A stretch of 64,000 nucleotides of DNA, taken from Miscanthus floridulus (Eukaryota; Streptophyta; Magnoliopsida; Poales; Poaceae). The position numbers and the translations under genes were made by a program. The DNA lies in NCBI RefSeq assembly GCF_019320115.1, contig NC_089582.1:117124637-117188636 (forward strand). Reading direction: 5' to 3'. Positions 58,412 to 64,000 of this stretch are shown piece by piece. A model generated the notes under the pieces. The model was given only the letters and a program-made list of their open reading frames with translations, was not told where the DNA came from and made no database searches. Position 1 is the stretch's first letter, and every line of letters starts with the position of its first letter.

Positions 58412-58735
58412 GTATCCCCCAAGCCCCCGGGTGATTCGGATAGAATCGCCTGGGGGAGGGGGTTTGACTTGCTAGAGGGTGCGCGCGAGCGCACCCGATG
58501 GGTGTAGCCCCCGAGCCCCCAGGTGATTCAGATGGAATCGCCCAGGGGGTATGTCGATTCGCCAGAGGGTGCGTGTGAGCGCACCCATCAGGTGTAGCCC
58601 CCGAGCCCCCAGGTGATTCAGATAGAATTGCCCGGGGGGTGTTTTGATTCACCAGAGGGTGCGCGCGAGCACACCCATCGGGTGTAGCCCTCGAGCCCCC
58701 GGGTGATTCGGATAGAATCGCCCGGGGGGTAATTC
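58412..58735. repeat. Tandem repeat, about 90 bp x 3.5, inside Tat-2
   Basis: Each unit contains CCCCCGAGCCCCCAGGTGAT, TCAGATAGAATCGCCC and GAGGGTGCGCGCGAGCGCAC. The inverted halves (GTGCGCGCGAGCGCAC; CCCGGGTGATTCGG..CGCCCGGGGG) allow strong hairpins. A related unit occurs in Tat-1 near 19740-19830. Confidence 0.8.
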
Positions 58736-59323
58736 GGACCCTTCGTGGGTATGGCTATGAGATTTGGTGTTTTGATAATCTGGATAGTTCGATTGGAGTC
58801 CTAGTATCCCATTCATGGGGATCCAGCAAGAGTTAGCCTGGCTAAGACTCAATCGTGGGTCAAGATACTGGTGGCACTCGTGTGCCCGGGTTTTGGCCGC
58901 ACGTGGGCTTATCCTTCATCATAAGGCTGCCTTGGGATGGTCGTTGAAACCATTGATGGGCCAGCCCTTGAACTCCTAGGCCCAGGTGGGCCAGAGGAAC
59001 ACTTTTTTTTTACTTGTATCCTTTCGCTGGTAAAGAGTCCTGGTCTGCCTGGGAAGGTGAAACGTCCGGCATGACTTTGGTGGGAAGGATAGGGATTGGA
59101 GGCGCATACCCCATGTGGTGGCGAATCATGGCAGGCGCAGAGATCTAGGCAGACGATTGCCTTCCTCGCATCTATCACCCCTATAAAACCGAAGGGTTCG
59201 CCCCTAGGGTTTCGTACATTGCCTCCTTGCCTTTGCATCTACAACCTCCACCGCCAATCGCCTAAGCCTCCCGCATCTGCATCTTAGCCACCATCAAGTT
59301 CGCATCCATCCACCCCAATCGTT

Positions 59324-59690
59324 TAATGGAGCCATGGTGTAGATCTGATGTCACCCTCTAGCGCCTGGAGGGCCTCGTTCACCGCGGCCTTCTTTGCACA
59401 TGGACCGCCGCCGAGGAGTGGTGGCTGCCCGGCAATGAGGACGTGTTGCCGCCGCCTAAAGGCTATGTTCTGTCCTTCGCTCACTTCCACGAGTGGGGAT
59501 TCACCACCCCCACCCACCAATTCCTTTGGGGGTTGCTGAATTACTACAATGTGGAGATGCTGCACCTTACTCCGATTGGAGGCGCCCTCAACGACGCCCT
59601 CGTCCCGCCTTGCCTTATCATCGAGACGATCGAAGATCGCTTCGACTACTTCTTCTCTAGAGGAATGGCTAGTGGCGATGTCTAGGGGTT
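59324..59690 (+). pseudogene. Antisense ORF of Tat-2 ('putative gypsy type transposon' family)
   Basis: The plus strand has a TATA box CCTATAAAACC at about 59190, a CT-rich leader and an ATG at about 59325, then after an early stop (TAG near 59358) LEGLVHRGLLCTWTAAEEWW, PPPKGYVLSFAHFHEWGFTT and LLNYYNVEMLHLTP. This is the N-terminal half of the Transposase_28 family. Sequence after HLTP no longer matches the family, and the frame ends at about 59685. It is transcribed opposite to gag-pol. Its role in Tat elements is not known. Confidence 0.7.
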
Positions 59691-60767
59691 CTTTGGTGGT
59701 TCACGGGCCCTTGTGGCCCAACTTATGAACTAGAGACTTGGAGGTAGTTCTAGACAGGAAAGCTCCTATGATGTTGGCATCGGCGATGTTAGGTAGCTCG
59801 TTACACTACCGGGAGAAGCGCCGGATGTACCCACGGAGGGTCTCACCGGCCTTCTAATGGTAGTTTTGAGGTCCCATGGGTTCCCAGGGTGCTTGTATGT
59901 GCCCTGGAAGTTTCCCACAAAGATCTCATTCAGGTCCGCCCAACTCTAGATTGTGTTGGATGGCAGGTGTTCCAACCACGCTCGTGCCGAATCGGCTAAG
60001 AACAGTGGAAGGTTGCGGATAATGAAGTCATCATTATCCACACCACTGGCTTGGTAGGCAAGCTGATAGTCTTTTAGCCATAATCCAGGGTTTGTCTCCA
60101 TGGAATACTTTGTGATATTGGTCGATGGTCGGTACCTTGGTGGGAAAGCAGCATTGAGGATGTGACGGTCGAAGGCCTAAGGACCCGGTAGGCCAGGACT
60201 TAGGCTTTGGTCCTTGCTGCTGTCGTAGCGTCCACCATGATGAGGATGATAGCCACGGTGGGCTCCTTCTCTCGGGTCGCCGTTGGTATGTCTGCGGGCG
60301 TCGAGGGTGCTACGTGCATCACGGTTGTGGCCGAGACGCTGATATACCAGGACCGCGGCACACTGCCTACCGCCCTATGGTGCCTGGTGGACCAACGCAT
60401 CCCTACTAGGACGCTCCAAGGGTGTACGATGGCTGGTGTCGAGCTCGCATCATTGAGACAATGAACTTTTTGCCTGCTGTGCCGCCGCACGCTCGAGTAG
60501 CGTGCGAATCTCATGGTGAGCCTGACGATCCTCGAATGTTGCGGCCTCTGAAAGGCCATGGAGCAAGGCCGCCATGGCGGCGATGTTCTGGCTTGCCTGG
60601 GTGAAGTGAGGGAGGGCTTCATCATCTGTGATGATCCTCCGATTCATGTCGCGGGCCATGGCACGTGCGCGCCCACCGTCTCTGTGGCGCTCGATCTCCC
60701 AATCGAGCTCCACGCATTCCTACGCGAGCTGGAGTCGTGCTTCCTTGAAATTTTGGTGTCGGGCTTT
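59691..60767 (-). pseudogene. Tat-2 gag, C-terminal part
   Basis: The minus strand reads FIIRNLPLFLADSARAWLEH, LPSNTI, a stop, then SWADLNEIFVGNFQGTYKHP and GNPWDLKT (about 60030-59870), the capsid signature of the lineage. It aligns with the Tat-1 gag at about 28340-28200. It stops at about 59691, where the plus-strand antisense ORF begins, marking the pol deletion join. The N-terminal side is cut by the solo LTR at 60768. Confidence 0.75.
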
Positions 60768-62548
60768 TGTTGGGAGTATGCCCTAGAGATAATCATAGAG
60801 ATGATTATATTGCCTTGTATCCATGATATATTATGAGTTCATTGAATTTCCATTAAAGACAACCTGTATCGATTAGCAATTATGTGAATTGTTTGTGAAA
60901 CTCTTTTACTTGTATGGTTATTCTAATGTTGTCCCTGGTTAGAGTTTGTGTGAGGACACACATGAATGATGGATCAACACATTATTAGTTGATGACTATG
61001 TTTCATAAGTCATAGACATGGAGATGTCAAACTAATAATGTGGGCACATGTATGACATGGGGCTAGACTGACCCAACGTGAGATGTCATTATTATCTCTA
61101 TTCACATCATGTACGTTATGTCCTTAGACCTGAGATTGTTGTATGTATTCAAGATGTGAAACGACCTACTAAGGGACTATCAAACGCTACTCCATAACAG
61201 GGTAGTTATAAAGGTGGTTTTCGGGTTTGTCGGGAAACATGCTATGATACATAGACAATCAAGATGGAATTTGCCCCTCTCTATATGAGAGAGATATCAC
61301 TGGATCACTCTAATGATTAGATCAAGAAATGCATGGCCGTGCTTGGGTTAAGTGTTAACCTATGAGTTGGACCAAATATTGTGAGGCAAGGGAATAACAA
61401 GTATGTGGTTTTGTGGTGGTTCATCTGATATGATCTTTGCGTACACATAGGAGTTGGCATGCCTTGCTAGAGGCCGCTATCAACTAATGGCTGAGTAGGA
61501 GTACTCGGGCCATGTCTATGTGTGCGTGAACCCATAGGGTCGCACGCTTAAGGGGCTAGAAGCCTAATTTGGATTGGATCCGAGTTGGACAAGGCTTAGG
61601 GTTACTAATGGGCCTCCAACTCGGGAGCTCATTAGGGACGCCTATAAATATGTGGGGTAGGCAATGGGGCTAAGCAATCCAGGCCTTTTGGCAGCCGCCG
61701 CCACCCATCCTACGCCCGCACTTGCTGCTCCTCATAGACCTAGCAGTCCGGAGGCGCAAAAAACAGCCAGGAAGATGGTGTTTTCGGCGTTTTAAGATTA
61801 GACGTCGGAATCGGTTAACTCTGTTTTGCAGGAATTTATGACTGGTATAGCCCTTATGTGTATGTGATGCATGTATGTAATTAATTCATGGCTTGCATGT
61901 CGTGAGTATGACAATATGGCTAGAGCCACTAAGATATTGTCAAATTGATGTAATGGCCTGCGTGCCAAACTATGATGATCCTATCCGCGACTATGTAATC
62001 TTCTTCACTGCCTTGCATTAGTGATAGCTAGTCTTGGTGGACTCATCACTGAAGGATGGCATACATGGATCATGGAGATGGAGATCATCATGAGGAACAG
62101 TTCGATGGAGATGGAGATCCCCAAAGGAACATTGGGCTATACCATGTCATATATGTGTTAATGACGTTCTTACTATGTTCTACTTTCACGTGTGATAATG
62201 TTTTTATCTACATGCGATGGTGAAGTAGAACGATCCCTCGGCAATGTTTAAGTTAAAATGCTTCCCCAAACCTTGCACTGTCATGTGTCTTGTACAATCG
62301 GTGGTGGGTCTATGAAATTAGGGTGCCACTGGTTTTCCTTGACTAGACAGGTTCGTATCGGATACTTATAGCAGAAGGGTTGGTTACTTGAACAAGGTCA
62401 TCCTAACGGTTAGGGACCTTGGAGCATGAGTAGTTGGGCACCTGCGCATCTAGTGGTAATCCCATGATCTATAACTAGCAGTAGATCCTGGTTTATGAGG
62501 TTGAAATTTTTTGTTTTCCCGCTAGCGTAGCATCCTCATAACCCTTCA
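60768..62548 (+). mobile_element. Angela/WIS-like Copia solo LTR (1781 bp)
   Basis: It starts TGTTGGGAGTATGCCCTAGAG, close to the Angela/WIS LTR start as remembered, and ends ACCCTTCA. It is flanked by a perfect 5-bp duplication GCTTT (60763-60767 and 62549-62553). A TATA box CCTATAAATATG lies at about 61640. Length fits an Angela-type LTR, and there is no internal region, so it is a product of LTR-LTR recombination. It splits the gag of Tat-2. Confidence 0.88.
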
Positions 62549-62553
62549 GCTTT

Positions 62554-63147
62554 TAGCTGCTCCACCCCCATGCAAGATGGGGCTGCTGTCTCCCACTGAG
62601 GTTGTTCGCCAGGGTAGCCTCTTCCTTAGAGATGCTTTCAATGTGTCCCTCAGGGGTACCCGCCATGAAGCATTCCTAGGAGGGGTGATGGCTCGCCCTA
62701 CTGGAGTCAGAGCCAGAGGACGACCCTGGCTCCTTTGCGAGGACATCGGGGTGAGACTCCATGACGTGTTTGATCACCGCCATGAACTTGTTGTTCACAG
62801 GGGATGGGATCATGTGTTGTGCCACAAGGTGGCTAACGGTGTTGCAGAGACCGAACGGAAGCACTATCGGGGCGCTCCGTGCGGGGTGTTCTAGAGAGAG
62901 GGTGAGGTGGCGCGGGTCCTCCCTAGATGGCTAGGGTTCAAGGGAGACACCGAGCTGGCGCTTAAGCCTCCTGTAGTTGAGGTCGATGGAGGGGAGAGGT
63001 TGGATGGCAACATGAGCCAACGCCAACTCTCCTCCCACTGTGATGATGAAGTCTAGGTCCCTGAAGCGCACGTGTGCGCCTGTGACCCAGCTGATACTGT
63101 GGGTAACCATCCGTGGCCTGATGTTAACGTCAAAACATGCAAAGGTC
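62554..63147 (-). pseudogene. Tat-2 gag leader / N-terminal part
   Basis: The minus strand between the primer site and the solo LTR holds a decayed leader and gag start with short open pieces, for example NKFMAVIKHVMESHPDVLAK and GSSSGSDSSRASHHPS. The assignment rests mainly on position. Confidence 0.5.
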
Positions 63148-63165
63148 CCCTACCTAGCGCGCCAA
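63147..63165 (-). other. Tat-2 primer-binding site
   Basis: The minus strand reads TGGCGCGCTAGGTAGGGGA directly inside the LTR edge at 63167. The TGGCGC start and position fit a primer site; I do not assign the tRNA. Confidence 0.65.
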
Positions 63166-63166
63166 C

Positions 63167-63696
63167 TGTTGGTGTTTTGAGTAAACACCAACTAGTAAAT
63201 TTATATTTGTTGCGCGTTAGGCCCGGATAGTGTGCTAAAAGACACAAGGTTTATACTGGTTCGGGTAGAATGTCCCCACATCCAGTTTGCTACTGCTGCT
63301 CATGTTATTAGCACTGAAAGGTTCATAGTAGGGGGTACAAATGGTCGAGAGAGGGATAGGTCTCAAGTCTTTGGTGGAAAGGTCAAAAGGATGCTAAGAG
63401 CTTGGTTGCTACTTAGATGTGTGTTATGTGGTGCGTGGTCTATTGAATTGATCTGTCCCTTTTATAGATCAAGGGGGAGCAGGGATTATAGATGGGAGAA
63501 AGTGGAAAAACCAGAGGCAGAGAAGGTCCTTCGAAGGTGCTGAGTCTTCCTTTTCCTTTGAGCCTGCCCTGCTGACAAGGCAGACGGTGCCAGGGATAGC
63601 ACATTTGCTGATCCTGATAGGGCTGTGCTCTGGCTTCGTTCAGCAAGTGGTCACATCCCATCCTACTCTGGCGGGCGGCGTGGCACACCAGGGTAC
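63167..63696 (-). repeat. 5' LTR of Tat-2, interrupted
   Basis: It matches 57127 to about 57680 of the 3' LTR, then breaks at GGGTACCTAT, where the short Copia-like LTR begins at 63701. A stretch present in the left copy near 57421-57440 (TTTAGTGAGGTGCCCTGCCC) is missing here. Confidence 0.8.
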
Positions 63697-63700
63697 CTAT

Positions 63701-63946
63701 TGTGAAACGACACCTATACGTGAACGGATGTCTATAGACAAACATGCATCTCTTCATGAGTGATCTCATCCATCAAGCACATGATTAGTGGATAGGATTA
63801 GACAGTTAGTTGTAGTCCCAAAGGGCATGTCTTTTGGGAACAGTCATGACTCTTCGTGGTACCCCTTTACTTGTATAAATATATTTCAGAGATCAATGAA
63901 AGGAAGTGTTGTCCCAAATCTTATTCATTTACATTCACTTCTAACA
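63701..63946 (+). mobile_element. Short LTR of an Ale/Retrofit-like Copia element, partial at window end
   Basis: A new sequence starts TGTGAAACGACACC, carries TATAAATATATTTC (about 63875) and ends TTCTAACA, followed by CGTTATTAGCACTTTGCTC. That resembles the ...AACACGTTATCAGCAC junction of Ale/Retrofit elements as I remember it. The interior runs off the window. The 5 bases before it (CCTAT, 63696-63700) would be the target duplication, but the other side is not visible. Confidence 0.55.
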
Positions 63947-64000
63947 CGTTATTAGCACTTTGCTCTACGATCAAGAAGGCAGGAGGATGACGATGCCGGT

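Larger units (their letters stand above)
57127..63696 (-). mobile_element. Tat-lineage Ty3 element (Tat-2), pol-less derivative
   Basis: In minus orientation it has a partial 5' LTR (63696-63167, cut by another LTR), primer site (63165 to about 63147), gag fragments (63147-62554 and 60767 to about 59691, split by a solo LTR), then directly the antisense-ORF region (about 59690-59324), a repeat-rich 3' region, a purine tract and a 3' LTR (58411-57127). Protease, RT, RNase H and integrase are all missing between gag and the antisense ORF. The two LTRs align over about 530 bp from TCGGTGTTTTGAGTAAACACC to CACCAGGGT. Confidence 0.85.

Overview
This window is nuclear DNA from a grass. The evidence is a plant DEAD-box helicase gene with 14 exons, plus grass-type transposable elements of nearly every class. 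The small MITEs with TGTTCG ends and the Tekay, Tat, SIRE/Maximus and Angela-like retroelements fit a panicoid grass, most likely Andropogoneae (the sorghum, sugarcane or Miscanthus group). That placement is an inference from memory of such elements. No bacterial, CRISPR or organellar gene set is present.

Layout: (1) 1-1463, the end of an LTR followed by a degenerate tRNA-Asp primer site. (2) 2021-5979, a structurally complete PIF/Harbinger DNA transposon with terminal inverted repeats (TIRs), a 3-bp target duplication, a DDE transposase gene and a Myb/SANT gene, both broken by single stop codons. (3) 5980-7071, MITEs. (4) 7190-14011, a composite tandem array (order A-B-B-A-B-A-B-B) whose A units each carry the antisense 3' end of a plastid matK gene; a MULE-like foldback follows at 14012-14852. 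(5) 14853-19560, the only intact host gene, an RH7-type nucleolar DEAD-box RNA helicase of 706 residues, with a telo-box and a site II motif upstream. (6) About 19600-41900, a minus-strand Tat-lineage Ty3 element truncated at both ends. It contains a 1.0-kb TRIM (26255-27255, TSD GATCT) and a 12.3-kb Tekay/Del chromovirus (29017-41343, TSD GCAGC). (7) 41900-45111, a broken minus-strand Myb/SANT-like gene. (8) 45112-49604, a probable solo LTR of a Tekay relative. (9) 49647-55992, a minus-strand SIRE/Maximus Copia element with gag but no pol. (10) 57127 to about 63696, a second Tat element lacking pol, with an antisense ORF and a 1781-bp Angela-like solo LTR inserted in gag (60768-62548, TSD GCTTT). 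(11) 63701-64000, a short LTR resembling Ale/Retrofit Copia elements.

Apart from the helicase, nothing here looks like a working gene set. The window is a layered record of transposition: nested insertions with readable target duplications, LTR-LTR recombination leaving solo LTRs, and internal deletions removing integrase or pol. In the Tekay element the premature stops are mostly TAG where the family has Gln, which suggests deamination of methylated CAG sites. The most unusual feature is the matK-bearing tandem array. Its matK reading ends differently from the grass matK tail I remember, so the source plastome is worth testing.
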